Of a DNA stretch of 64,000 nucleotides, positions 30,706-42,615 are shown piece after piece. The stretch is from Danio rerio. Its lineage: Eukaryota > Chordata > Actinopteri > Cypriniformes > Danionidae. The notes beneath the pieces are model-generated. The model searched no databases and was not told the origin of the DNA. It saw only the letters and a program-made list of their open reading frames with translations. The stretch lies in contig NC_133182.1 of assembly GCF_049306965.1 (NCBI RefSeq), forward strand, positions 43,557,501 through 43,621,500, read 5' to 3'. The stretch's first letter is position 1; the number at the start of each line of letters is the position of its first letter. The translations under genes were made by a program, and so were the position numbers.

Positions 30706-31000
30706 GCAACACGGTGGCTCAATGGTTAGCACTGCTGCCTCACAGCAAGAAGGTCGCTGGTTTGAGTCCCGGTGGGGTCAGTTTGTGGGGGCATTGCTGT
30801 GTGGAGTTTGCATGTTCTCCCTGTGTTCGTATAGGTTCCCTCCTGGTGTTGTTTTACCCCACAGCAAGACATGCAAAGGTGAATAAACTGAACTGGCTGT
30901 AGAGTATGTGTTTGCATGTGACAGTGTATGGGTGTTTTCCAGTACTGGGTTGATGATGAATAAAGGGAAGAAGCTGAAGGAAAATGAATGAATAAATGAG
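30706..31000 (+). mobile_element. DANA/HE1-type SINE, copy A of a tandem pair
   Basis: The tRNA-like head ACACGGTGGCTCAATGGTTA has an A-box-like part and a B box in GGTTTGAGTCCC. The body TGTGTGGAGTTTGCATGTTC follows, then a shortened 3' part ending GAAGCTGAAGGAAAATGAAT with a TGAA-type tail. Frames in both directions through it are not genes. Confidence 0.9.
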
Positions 31001-31006
31001 AAGGCA

Positions 31007-31378
31007 GGGCGACGCGGTGGCACAGTAGGTAGTGCTGTCGCCTCACAGCAAGAAAGTGGCTGGTTCGAGCCTTGGCTGGGTCAGTTGGCATTACTGTGTG
31101 GAGTTTGCATGTTCTCCCTGCGTTCGCGTGGGTTTCCTCTGTGTGCTCTGGTTTCCCCCACAGTCCAAAGACATGCGGTACAGGTTAATTGGGTAGGCTA
31201 AATTGTCCGTAATGTATGTGTGTAAATGAGTGTATGCGGATGTTTTCCAAATATGAGTTGCGGTTGGAAGGGCATGCGCTGTGTAAAAACGTGCTGGATA
31301 AGTTGGTGGTTCATACCACTGTGGCGACCCCAGATTAATAAAGGGACTAAGCCGGAAAAAAAATGAATGAATGAATGA
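31007..31378 (+). mobile_element. DANA/HE1-type SINE, copy B of a tandem pair
   Basis: The head GCGACGCGGTGGCACAGTAG with B box GGTTCGAGCC belongs to a different subfamily from copy A. The body is near full length (CCGTAATGTATGTGTG, GTTGCGGTTGGAAGGGCATG, CTGTGGCGACCCCAGATTAA) and ends AAAGGGACTAAGCCGG plus (TGAA)n. It begins within a few bases of copy A's tail. Confidence 0.92.
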
Positions 31379-33280
<1,902 letters not shown>

Positions 33281-33681
33281 AAAAAACAGTTCAGGTACCA
33301 ACATTCCTTAAAGTTAAAAAGAGATTTTCAGATTTTACATTAATATTCAGCAACGAAGCATTAAACTGAACAAATTTAGAGTGTACATTTCTTCTTCAAA
33401 TAATCTTTAAAAAAATCTAAGAAAATGAAAATCACACACTTGATCAGCAGCAAATCTGCATATTAAATGTTAAAGAACAGTTAAAGAATCGTGTGACGAT
33501 TTAAAACCACTCTCTCGTTTCAATGTCAAAACATTCCTAAAACAACTGAAAAACATACAACATATGGATAATGCTATCCAGAAATTCCCTTCAGAAATCT
33601 TGGACCTTCTTTTCTGTGGCAGGGGTTATTCTGTCACTCCTGAAACCACATGGGCACTTTTTAGTCACTCTTTGTTTAAAG

Positions 33682-34310
33682 CAGGGGTGTCAAACGTACG
33701 GCCCACAGGCCGGATCAGGCCAGCAAACAGGTTTTAGTGCTGCCCGCAACATGATTTTGTAAAATATAAAAATGAGCTGCAATTTTTCAATAAAGAAAGC
33801 TGCTGTTTCAATTGTGTCCACTGGATGGCAAAACTGCAGATGGTTAATTTTCAGCGATCCTGCAGGTGGCCCGCGAGAAGTAATGCACTTTCTCCTGTTC
33901 TGTGATGGATTACTTCAAACTTGGCTAAAAAAAAAACGCCTCATGATCACGTCTGCAACTAGTAGGCAACATGCAAGTCTGTTCATTCACGAACTATGCG
34001 TGAAGTGAAAGTCTCTCTTTGTTTATTATGCTGTGCAAACTATTTAATATATCTGCATAGTTGTCCAAATTAATGTCCTGTGAGAGTTTTATAACGGACT
34101 CATGCCCTTACAGGAGGATCTAGCGAGCCTCAACAGTGTTTATGCCGTAACTGGCCTATGAGCTTTAAGGCGCTCTGGCAGAGCTGTTCACTGTTCTTGT
34201 CAGCCATCTCCCAATAACATTCACCTGCAAACGACGAGTTTCAACAAATTTAGGTTGTTTTACTGTATTTTACATTTGTCTGTATATTTTTGAAGTATAT
34301 ATTTAATTTT
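33682..34310 (+). mobile_element. hAT-like element remnant, CAGGGGTGTCAAAC end
   Basis: CAGGGGTGTCAAACGTACGG followed by CCCACAGGCC is the type of terminus shared by many vertebrate hAT elements. The following GC-rich part with GGTGGCCCGCGAG fits such an element. I cannot find the opposite inverted end before the tRNA array begins, so the right limit is uncertain and the copy is probably truncated. Confidence 0.45.
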
Positions 34311-34326
34311 AAATATATGTTCTGGG

Positions 34327-34364
34327 AGATCAGAAGGTTGTGTGTTCAAATCACGTCGGGGTCA
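34327..34364 (+). pseudogene. 3' half of a tRNA-Trp at the array edge
   Basis: GATCAGAAGGTTGTGTGTTC, then AAATCACGTCGGGGTCA, is the anticodon-stem-to-3'-end half of tRNA-Trp. Unlike every modern copy it keeps CGGGGTC in the acceptor strand, the vertebrate form I remember, rather than CAGGGTC. The array begins here in mid-tRNA, next to unrelated AT-rich DNA. Confidence 0.8.
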
Positions 34365-34532
34365 CAGGTGCTAAGCTTGGCCTAATTTATAAAGTAGTGG
34401 AAGGCACCATCTAGGAGTGCTTACGTTCAGCAACATCTAAGTCAGATTCCACGCTTTATGCTTGTGTCTGTTTTGTCGATGAGGACAGTGGACAGGACAA
34501 TTGTTTGTAAACATGTGCAAGACACATCTAGG

Positions 34533-34685
34533 GGTCCGTTCTTCGTACCTCGCTTAAATGATCTAAGATGATTTGGCAGATCCTGGATCTTTTAATCTCG
34601 ATAACTGATCTCTCGCTAATTTGGTTCTTCAAACAAGTTCGCGAATCAGATTAGAATGTCTGGATAAACTGATCTGAGATCGCTG
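34533..34685. mobile_element. Fragment of a miniature transposon inside the spacer
   Basis: GGGGTCCGTTCTTCGTACCT and GATGATTTGGCAGATCCTGG belong to a fish miniature element. It interrupts the array spacer between CACATCTAG and TAGGAGTGCTTACG. No other array copy in the window carries it. Confidence 0.45.
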
Positions 34686-34782
34686 TGTAGGAGTGCTTAC
34701 GTTCAGCAACATCTAAGTCAGATTCCAAGTCTTGTGCTTACTTTATGCTTGTGTCTGGTTTGTCAATGAGGACAGTGGACAG

Positions 34783-36030
34783 GACCTCATGGGACACAAA
34801 AGTTGCGTGTCTGAATCCACATCTCAACGTTGCGTGTTTACGTCACCCCAGGGTCACAAGGATTGACTTTAGCAATTGTTTACAAAGTTGTGGTAGGCAC
34901 CTTTTAGCTGTGCTCTTGTTCAGACACTTTTAGGTCAAATTCCAAGCCTTGCGCTCAGGTTATGCTCCCTGTCTAGCTTGACGATGAGTACTCTGATAAG
35001 GACCCCATGGTGTAGCTATTTTGTGTCTGTCCACCGTTTAAAAGGTTGCGTGTTTAAACCTTGACGGGATCACGGACGTTGAGTTCATAAATTTTTTTTT
35101 TTAAGTTTTGGAAGGCAAAGTTTATGATTTTAGGAATTCAAATTCCTAGCCTTGAGCTCAGCTTTTGCTCGTGCCCAGCTGGCTTTTAAAGACTTTGAGA
35201 AGGACCCTAAGCCGCAAAGGCAGTCTGTCTGACTCTAGATCAGAAGAGTGCGCGTGTAAATCATGCCGGGGCGTTAGGCTTAGCATTTTATTTTAAGTAG
35301 AGTAAGAAACCTTCCAGGAGTGCCTACATTCAACCACTTTTAACTCAAATTCCCAGCACTGTGCTTACCACATGCTTGAGCCTGGCTTGTCGATGAGGAC
35401 TGTGGACAGGACCTTGTGGGACAAAAATGTGGTCCGTCTGACTCCAGGTCTAAAGAGCGCATGTACAAGTCATGTGGAGGTCACGTTGATTGAGTTTAGC
35501 GATAATTTGTAAAGTTAAGGAAGTCACCTTTTACGCGTGCTGCGATTCAGCTACTTTCAAGCAGAACTCCTAGCCTTGAACTCAGATTATGCTCAAGCCA
35601 AACCTGGCTGTGAAGCACTTTGGAAAGCATATTTCAGGGCAAAGACAGTGCCTCTACATCCAGATCAGATGCTCGTCAATTCAAATGGCCTCGCGGGCAC
35701 AAGCATTGAGCTAACCAATTGTTTGTAAACATGTGCAAGGCACATCTAGGAGTGCTTGCTTTCAGCCGTTTTAAGTAAAATTCCCAGCCATGTGCTTACT
35801 ATACGCTCGAGTCTTGCTTGTCGATGGGGATGGTGGAAAGGAGCTCGTGCGACAAAACAATTGGCGCGTTTGTCTACAGATCCGAAGGTTGAGTTTAGCA
35901 GTGGTTTGTAAAAACGTGGAAGGCCCCTTTTAGGTGTGCTTGAATTCAGCCACCTTCAAATCAAACTGCAAGCCTTGAGCTCTGTTTATGCTTGTGTCTA
36001 GCTTGCCGTTGAGGACTGTGATAAGGACCT
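34783..36030 (+). pseudogene. Seven decayed tRNA-Trp monomers (oldest layer of the array)
   Basis: tRNA-Trp-like starts lie at 34783, 35001, 35203, 35410, 35623, 35841 and 36025, spaced 184-218 bp. Most keep recognisable landmarks such as GTCTGACT(C)CAG around the CCA anticodon and a GTTCAAATC-like B box, but none folds properly. The first two are the forerunners of the decayed copies inside modern units. Those at 35203-35623 have no counterpart in the amplified unit. The last is interrupted by a miniature transposon. This part is markedly more diverged than the array to its right. Confidence 0.75.
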
Positions 36031-36035
36031 CATGG

Positions 36036-36293
36036 TTTTTGGTAAAAATTTGCGGATTTCTGCGGAATTATTTTGGGAGTATCCAGCGGAGTATCATAAC
36101 CTACACTTTAATATATTACATAAAAAGTAATAAATTACTGAATAAAAACTGAATAAATTCAGATTTACACATTTACTCTAGTAAATAAACAAAATTTATA
36201 ATGGGCTAAAAATCTGCATAAATCTGCTAAATTCTGCAGAAAATCTGCGGAAAATCTGCGGAATTCTGTGCGCGCAGATTCCGTGTGGGCCTA
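36036..36293 (+). mobile_element. Truncated hAT-like miniature transposon in header 1
   Basis: Same family as 8610-9063 in the opposite orientation. The right terminus AGATTCCGTGTGGGCCTA is kept. The left terminus is lost, starting at TTTTGGTAAAAATT inside a tRNA-Trp 5' part (GACCTCATGG). It keeps extra CTGCGGAAAAT words that later copies lack. Confidence 0.75.
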
Positions 36294-36352
36294 ATCATGT
36301 GTGTTATTGTATAGTGTTATATGGTGGTGTATCTTTTAGTTATAAGGACTCA

Positions 36353-36423
36353 TCATCTTCCAATAGCGCAAGGGTTAATCACTCACCTTTCACGCCAGTG
36401 ACCCGGGTTCTATCCTAGAGTGA
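36353..36423 (+). pseudogene. tRNA-Glu/Asp-like relic, header 1
   Basis: This 71-nt block has an A-box-like TAGCGCAAGGG, an anticodon loop CTTTCAC that would read TTC (Glu), and a B-box-like GGGTTCTATCC. The outer 7 bases TCATCTT and AGAGTGA can form 6 of 7 acceptor pairs. Anticodon and T stems are poor. Identity as Glu or Asp is by resemblance only. Confidence 0.45.
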
Positions 36424-36424
36424 A

Positions 36425-36818
36425 TCAAGTGCGTATCTCTATAGAATGTATGTGTATAAAATGTATCGTGTGAATTAGTATGGAATGTATTGTGTGTGTA
36501 TTTGTATACAATATAACATTTGTATTTGTATAATGTATAGTATATATATATATATAATGTATTGTCTGTGTTTCTGTAGATGTTTAAAATGGATTGTGTA
36601 TATGTGTAGAATGTATCGTGTGTACATGTATAGAATATATTGTATATATACAGAATGTATTGTGTGTGTGTTTCTGTATATGTATAGAATGTATTGTGTG
36701 TATTTGTACAGAATATATGTATCCTGTGAGTACATGTATAGAAAGTATTGTGTTTGTATAGAAAGTATCGTGTGTGTATAGAATGTATCATATGTGTTTC
36801 TGTATGGTGTTATAAAGG
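36425..36818. repeat. TGTATAGAATGTAT-type minisatellite with (TA)n, header 1
   Basis: Imperfect repeats of GTATAGAATGTATYGTGTG lie around a 16-nt TA tract (36541-36556). Long frames on both strands here (up to 133 residues) are repeat by-products. Confidence 0.85.
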
Positions 36819-37690
36819 TTCATCAACTTCTAGTAGCTCAGTGGTTAATCACTCACCTTTCATGCCAGAGGCCCTCGTGGAACAAAACAATTGGCGCGTC
36901 TGTCTCCAGATCCAAAGGTTGAGTATAGCAGTGGTTTGTAAAAACGTGGAAGGCCCCTTTTAGGTGTGCTTGAATTCAGCCACCTTCACGTCAAACTTAT
37001 GCTTGTGTCTAGCTTGCCATTGAGGACTGTGATAAGGACCTCATGGTGCAGCGGTAGTGGATTTCCTAGCTTTGTGCTCAGTTTATGCTTGTGTCTAGCT
37101 TATTGTTGGGCACATTCACACAGGACCTTGTGGCGCAACGGTTGCGCGTCTGACTCCAGATCAGAAGATTGCGTGTTCAAATCATGTCAGGGTCACAGGT
37201 GCTAAGCTTGGCCTGATTTATGAAGTAGTGGAAGGCACCATCTAGGAGTGCTTATGTTCAGCATCATCTAAGTCAGATTCCAAGTCTTGTGCTTACTTTA
37301 TGCTTATGTCTGGTTTGTCAATGAGGACAGTGGACAGGACCTCATGGGACATAAAAGTAGCGTGTCTGACTCTACATCTCAACGTTGCGTGTTTACGTCA
37401 CCCCAGGGTCACAAGGATTGACTTTAGCAATTGTTTGCAAAGTTATGGGAGGCACCTTTTAGCTATGCTCACGTTCAGACACTTTTAAGTCAAATTCCAA
37501 GCCTTGCGCTCAGGTTATGCTCCCTGTCTAGCTTGACAATGAGGACTCTGATAAGGACTCTGTGGTGTAGCTGTTTTGCGTCTGTCCCCCATTCAAAAGG
37601 TTGCATGTTTAAACCTTGACGAGATCACGGACGTTGAGTTCATCAGTTTATTTTTAAAGTTGTGGAAGGCAAAGTTTACGAGTGCTCAGT
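36819..37690 (+). repeat. First unit of the about 1-kb type (shortened)
   Basis: It contains the Glu/Trp chimera, a tRNA-Trp 5' stub, one folding tRNA-Trp (37124), two decayed tRNA-Trp copies and spacer. It breaks off at GTGCTCAGTTT, where it is joined directly to TGTATCTTTTAG of the next header and so skips the type II tRNA and the miniature transposon. Confidence 0.8.
37124..37195 (+). tRNA. tRNA-Trp(CCA) copy 1, diverged
   Basis: A 72-nt cloverleaf with anticodon CCA. It differs from the array consensus in the D loop (GGTTGCGC), the variable loop (AAGATT) and the T stem (CATGT, which turns pair 51:63 into G-U). The acceptor pair 6:67 is already U-A. It is the most diverged of the folding copies, in keeping with its place near the array edge. 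Confidence 0.75.
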
Positions 37691-37904
37691 TTTGTATCTT
37701 TTAGTTATAAAGATTCATCATCTTCCAATAGCGCAAGGGTTAATCACTCACCTTTCACGCCGGTGACCCGGGTTCTATCCTAGAGTGAATCAAGTGTGTT
37801 TCTCTATAGAATGTATGTTTATAAAATGTATCATGTGAATTAGTATGGAATGTATTGTGTGTGTATTTGTATACAATATAACATTTGTATTTGTATAATG
37901 TATA

Positions 37905-37947
<43 letters not shown>

Positions 37948-38188
37948 GTATTGTCTGTGTTTCTGTAGATGTTTAAAATGGATTGTGTATATGTGTAGAA
38001 TGTATCGTGTGTACATGTATAGAATATATCGTATATATACAGAATGTATTGTGTGTGTGTTTCTGTATATGTATAGAATGTATTGTGTGTGTATTTGTAC
38101 AGAATATATGTATTGTGTGAGTACATGTATAGAAAGTATCGTGTGTATAGAATGTATCATATGTGTTTCTGTATGGTGTTATAAAGGT
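37691..38188. repeat. Header 1b, lacking the miniature transposon
   Basis: It holds a Glu/Asp-like tRNA relic (37718-37788), a (TA)n tract of 40 nt (37906-37945) and the TGTATAGAATGTAT minisatellite. The unit before it is fused straight to TATCTTTTAGTTATAA, so the type II tRNA and the hAT-like insert are absent. Confidence 0.8.
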
Positions 38189-38492
38189 TCATTAACTTCT
38201 AGTAGCTCAGTGGTTAATCACTCACCTTTCATGCCAGAGGCCCTCGTGAAACAAAACAATTGGCGCGTCTGTCTCCAGATCCAAAGGTTGAGTATAGCAG
38301 TGGTTTGTAAAAACGTGGAAGGCCCCTTTCAGGTGTGCTTGAATTCAGCCACCTTCACGTCAAACTTATGCTTGTGTCTAGCTTGCCTTTGAGGACTGTG
38401 ATAAGGACCTCATGGTGCAGCGGTAGTCGATTTCCTAGCTTTGTGCTCAGTTTATGCTTGTGTCTAGCTTATTGTTGGGCACATTCACACAG

Positions 38493-38564
38493 GACCTTGT
38501 GGCGCAACGGTAGCGCGTCTGACACCAGATCAGAAGGTTGCGTGTTCAAATCACGTCAGGGTCA
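38493..38564 (+). tRNA. tRNA-Trp(CCA) copy 2, U33 lost
   Basis: The cloverleaf stems are intact, but the anticodon loop reads CACCAGA instead of CTCCAGA. The universally conserved U33 is therefore A, and the copy is probably not a working tRNA. Confidence 0.78.
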
Positions 38565-39141
38565 CAGGTGCTAAGCTTGGCCTGGTTTATGAAGTAGTGG
38601 AAGGCACCATCTAGGAGTGCTTATGTTCAGCAACATCTAAGTCAGATTCCAAGTCTTGTGCTTACTTTATGCTTATGTCTGGTTTGTCAATGAGGACAGT
38701 GGACAGGACCTCATGGGACATAAAAGTAGCGTGTCTGACTCCACATCTCAACGTTGCGTGTTTACGTCACCCCAGGGTCACAAGGATTGACTTTAGCAAT
38801 TGTTTGCAAAGTTATGGGAGGCACCTTTTAGCTATGCTCACGTTCAGACACTTTTAAGTCAAACTCCAAGCCTTGCGCTCAGGTTATGCTCCCTGTCTAG
38901 CTTGACAACGAGGACTCTGATAAGGACTCTGTGGTGTAGCTGTTTTGCGTCTGCCCCCCATTCAAAAGGTTGCATGTTTAAACCTTGACGAGATCACGGA
39001 CGTTGAGTTCATCAGTTTATTTTTAAAGTTGTGGAAGGCAAAGTTTACGAGTGCTCAGTTTTAGCCACTGCTAAGACAAATTTCCGTTTTTGTTCTCAAT
39101 TTATGTTTGTGGCTTGTTTGTCGACAGCGGCTGTGAGCTGA

Positions 39142-39212
39142 GACCTTTTGCGCAATGGTAGCGCATCTGACTCCAGATCAGAAGGTTGTGTGTTCAAATC
39201 ACGTCAGGTTCA
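39142..39212 (+). pseudogene. Type II tRNA-Trp relative, full length, header 2
   Basis: This 71-nt relative has anticodon CCA and a good B box (GTTCAAATC). Its acceptor strands GACCTTT and CAGGTTC leave two mismatches, and TTTT at its positions 5-8 is a potential internal RNA polymerase III stop. Only headers carry it at full length. In ordinary units it is cut in the T arm and fused to the Glu-like block. Confidence 0.8.
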
Positions 39213-39505
39213 GAGATTTAAGGCTTGACTGTCTTTAAGGTTGTGGAAGGCGCCTTTTTGGAGTGCTTGTGTAAAAGTAGTGGAAGGCACCATCTAGGAG
39301 TGCTTACGTTCAGCAACATCTAAATCAGATTCCAAGCCTTATGCTTGTGTCTGTTTTGTCGATGAGAACAGTGGACAGGACAATTGTTTGTAAACATGTG
39401 CATGGCACATCTAGGAGTGCTTGCTTTCAGCTGTTTTAAGTCAAATTCCCAGCCCTGTGCTTACTATACGCTCGAGTCTTGCTTGTTGATGGGAAAGGTG
39501 GACAG

Positions 39506-39578
39506 GAGCTCGTGGGAAAAAACAATTGCCGCCTCTGTCTCCAGATCCGAAGGTCGTAAATTCAAATGAGGTGCCAAA
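39506..39578 (+). pseudogene. Decayed tRNA-Trp in header 2 (GCTCGTGGG...AATTGCCGCC type)
   Basis: GAGCTCGTGGG opens it, and CTGTCTCCAGATCCGAAGG keeps the CCA anticodon loop. The D arm is replaced by an AAAACAATTG insertion. The same relic recurs at about 48835, 53167, 57517 and 62828. Confidence 0.65.
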
Positions 39579-39727
39579 GGTTGAGATTAGCAGAGGTTTG
39601 TAAAAACGTGGAAGGCCCCTTTCAGGTGTGCTTGAATTCAGCCACCTTCAAGTCAAATTGCAAGCCTTGAGCTCTGTTTATGCTTGTGTCTAGCTTGCCG
39701 TTGAGGACTGTGATAAGGACCTCATGG

Positions 39728-39974
39728 TTTTTGGTAAAAATTTGCGGATATCTGCAGAATTATTTTGGGAGTATCCAGCGGAGTATCATAACCTACACTT
39801 TAATATATTACATAAAAAGTAATAAATTACTGAATAAAAACTGAATAAATTCAGATTTACACATTTACTCCAGTAAATAAACAAAATTTATAATGGGCTA
39901 AAAATCTGCACAAATCTGCTAAATTCTGCAGAAAATCTGCAGAATTCTGTGCGCGCAGATTCCGTGTGGCCCTA
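39728..39974 (+). mobile_element. Truncated hAT-like miniature transposon in header 2
   Basis: Same insertion point (after GACCTCATGG) and same left truncation as at 36036. A shared origin before amplification is the simplest reading. Confidence 0.8.
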
Positions 39975-40033
39975 ATCATGTGTGTTATTGTATAGTGTTT
40001 TATGGTGGTGTATCTTTTAGTTATAAGGATTCA

Positions 40034-40104
40034 TCATCTTCCAATAGCGCAAGGGTTAATCACTCACCTTTCATGCCGGTGACCCGGGTTCTATCCTAGA
40101 GTGA
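40034..40104 (+). pseudogene. tRNA-Glu/Asp-like relic, header 2
   Basis: Same block as 36353, with CATGCCGGTG in the anticodon arm. Confidence 0.45.
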
Positions 40105-40503
40105 ATCAAGTGTGTATCTCTATAGAATGTATGTTTATAAAATGTATCATGTGAATTAGTATGGAATGTATTGTGTGTGTATTTGTATACAATATAACAT
40201 TTGTATTTGTATAATGTATAGTATATATATATATATATAATGTATTGTCTGTGTTTCTGTAGATGTTTAAAATGGATTGTGTATATGTGTAGAATGTATC
40301 GTGTGTACATGTATAGAATATATCGTGTATATATACAGAATGTATTGTGTGTGTGTTTCTGTATATGTATAGAATGTATTGTGTGTGTATTTGTACAGAA
40401 TATATGTATCGTGTGAGTACATGTATAGAAAGTATAGTGTTTGTATAGAAAGTATCGTGTGTATAGAATGTATCATATGTGTTTCTGTATGGTGTTATAA
40501 AGG
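40105..40503. repeat. Minisatellite with (TA)n, header 2
   Basis: TGTATAGAATGTAT-type repeats with an 18-nt TA tract (40222-40239). Confidence 0.85.
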
Positions 40504-40808
40504 TTCATCAACTTCTAGTAGCTCAGTGGTTAATCAGTCACCTTTCATGCCAGAGGCCCTCGTGGAACAAAACAATTGGCGCGTCTGTCTCCAGATCCAA
40601 AGGTTGAGTATAGCAGTGGTTTGTAAAAACGTGGAAGGCCCCTTTCAAGTGTGCTTGAATTCAGCCACCTTTACGTCAAACTTATGCTTGTGTCTAGCTT
40701 GCCTTTGAGGACTGTGATAAGGACCTCATGGTGCAGCGGTAGTCGATTTCCTAGCTTTGTGCTCAGTTTATGCTTGTGTCTAGCTTATTGTTGGGCACAT
40801 TCACACAG

Positions 40809-40880
40809 GACCTTGTGGCGCAACGGTAGCGCGTCTGACTCCAGATCAGAAGGTTGCGTTTCCAAATCACGTCAGGGTCA
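40809..40880 (+). tRNA. tRNA-Trp(CCA) copy 3, B box damaged
   Basis: The T arm reads GCGTTTCCAAAT instead of GCGTGTTCAAAT, breaking the T-stem closing pair and the TTC of the internal promoter B box. It is probably not transcribed well. Confidence 0.78.
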
Positions 40881-41811
40881 CAGGTGCTAAGCTTGTCCTG
40901 ATTTATGAAGTAGTGGAAGGCACCATCTAGGAGTGCTTATGTTCAGCAACATCTAAGTCAGATTCCAAGTCTTGTGCTTACTTTATGCTTATGTCTGGTT
41001 TGTCAATGAGGACAGTGGACAGGACCTCATGGGACATAAAAGTAGCGTGTCTGACTCCACATCTCAACGTTGCGTGTTTACGTCACCCCAGGGTCACAAG
41101 GATTGACTTTAGCAATTGTTTGCAAAGTTATGGGAGGCACCTTTTAGCTATGCTCACGTTCAGACACTTTTAAGTCAAATTCCAAGCCTTGCGCTCAGGT
41201 TATGCTCCCTGTCTAGCTTGACAACGAGGACTCTGATAAGGACTCTGTGGTGTAGCTGTTTTGCGTCTGTCCCCCATTCAAAAGGTTGCATGTTTAAACC
41301 TTGACGAGATCACGGACGTTGAGTTCATCAGTTTATTTTTAAAGTTGTGGAAGGCAAAGTTTACGAGTGCTCAGTTTTAGCCACTGCTAAGACAAATTTC
41401 CGTTTTTGTTCTCAATTTATGTTTGTGGCTTGTTTGTCGACAGCGGCTGTGAGCTGGGACCTTTTGCGCAATGGTAGCGCATCTGACTCCAGATCAGAAG
41501 GTTGTGTTCATCAACTTCTAGTAGCTCAGTGGTTAATCACTCACCTTTCATGCCAGAGGCCCTCGTGAAACAAAACAATTGGCGCGTCTGTCTCCAGATC
41601 CAAAGGTTGAGTATAGCAGTGGTTTGTAAAAACGTGGAAGGCCCCTTTCAGGTGTGCTTGAATTCAGCCACCTTCACGTCAAACTTATGCTTGTGTCTAG
41701 CTTGCCTTTGAGGACTGTGATAAGGACCTCATGGTGCAGCGGTAGTGGATTTCCTAGTTTTTTGCTCAGTTTATGCTTGTGTCTAGCTTATTGTTGGGCA
41801 TATTCACACAG

Positions 41812-41883
41812 GACCTTGTGGTGCAACGGTAGCGCGTCAGACTCCAGATCAGAAGGTTGCGTGTTCAAATCACGTCAGGGTCA
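41812..41883 (+). tRNA. tRNA-Trp(CCA) copy 4, stem changes
   Basis: The D stem starts GTGC instead of GCGC, and the 5' anticodon stem is TCAGA instead of TCTGA, which leaves a central mismatch. The spacer before it has the CCTAGTTTTTTGC variant shared only with copy 8. Confidence 0.78.
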
Positions 41884-42507
41884 CAGGTGCTAAGCTTGGC
41901 CTGATTTATGAAGTAGTGGAAGGCACCATCTAGGAGTGCTTATGTTCAGCAACATCTAAGTCAGATTCCAAGTCTTGTGCTTACTTTATGCTTATGTCTG
42001 GTTTGTCAATGAGGACAGTGGACAGGACCTCATGGGACATAAAAGTAGCGTGTCTGACTCCACATCTCAACGTTGCGTGTTTACGTCACCCCAGGGTCAC
42101 AAGGATTGACTTTAGCAATTGTTTGCAAAGTTATGGGAGGCACCTTTTAGCTATGCTCACGTTCAGACACTTTTAAGTCAAACTCCAAGCCTTGCGCTCA
42201 GGTTATGCTCCCTGTCTAGCTTGACAACGAGGACTCTGATAAGGACTCTGTGGTGTAGCTGTTTTGCGTCTGTCCCCCATTCAAAAGGTTGCATGTTTAA
42301 ACCTTGACGAGATCACGGACGTTGAGTTCATCAGTTTATTTTTAAAGTTGTGGAAGGCAAAGTTTACGAGTGCTCAGTTTTAGCCACTGCTAAGACAAAT
42401 TTCCGTTTTTGTTCATTTTATGTTTCTGGCTTGTTTGTCGACAGCGGCTGTGAGCTGGGACCTTTTGCGCAATGGTAGCGCATCTGACTCCAGATCAGAA
42501 GGTTGTG

Positions 42508-42615
42508 TTCATCAACTTCTAGTAGCTCAGTGGTTAATCACTCACCTTTCATGCCAGAGGCCCTCGTGGAACAAAACAATTGGCGCGTCTGTCTCCAGAT
42601 CCAAAGGTTGAGTAT
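42508..42615 (+). pseudogene. Chimeric tRNA: Glu/Asp-like 5' part fused to Trp-like 3' part (representative)
   Basis: TTCTAGTAGCTCAGTGGTTA (A-box-like) and CACCTTTCATGCC come from the Glu/Asp-like relic. From GGCCCTCGTGG on, the sequence is a decayed tRNA-Trp with TCTGTCTCCAGATCC around the CCA anticodon. The fusion recurs at the start of every unit. Confidence 0.6.

Noticed and set aside
30711-30790. Possible tRNA gene in the SINE head
   Set aside because: The tRNA-like part continues into the SINE body and tail, so it is a retroposon promoter region and not a tRNA gene.
36390-38160. Long tyrosine/isoleucine/histidine-rich frames on both strands in headers
   Set aside because: They are translations of the TGTATAGAATGTAT minisatellite and the TA tract.
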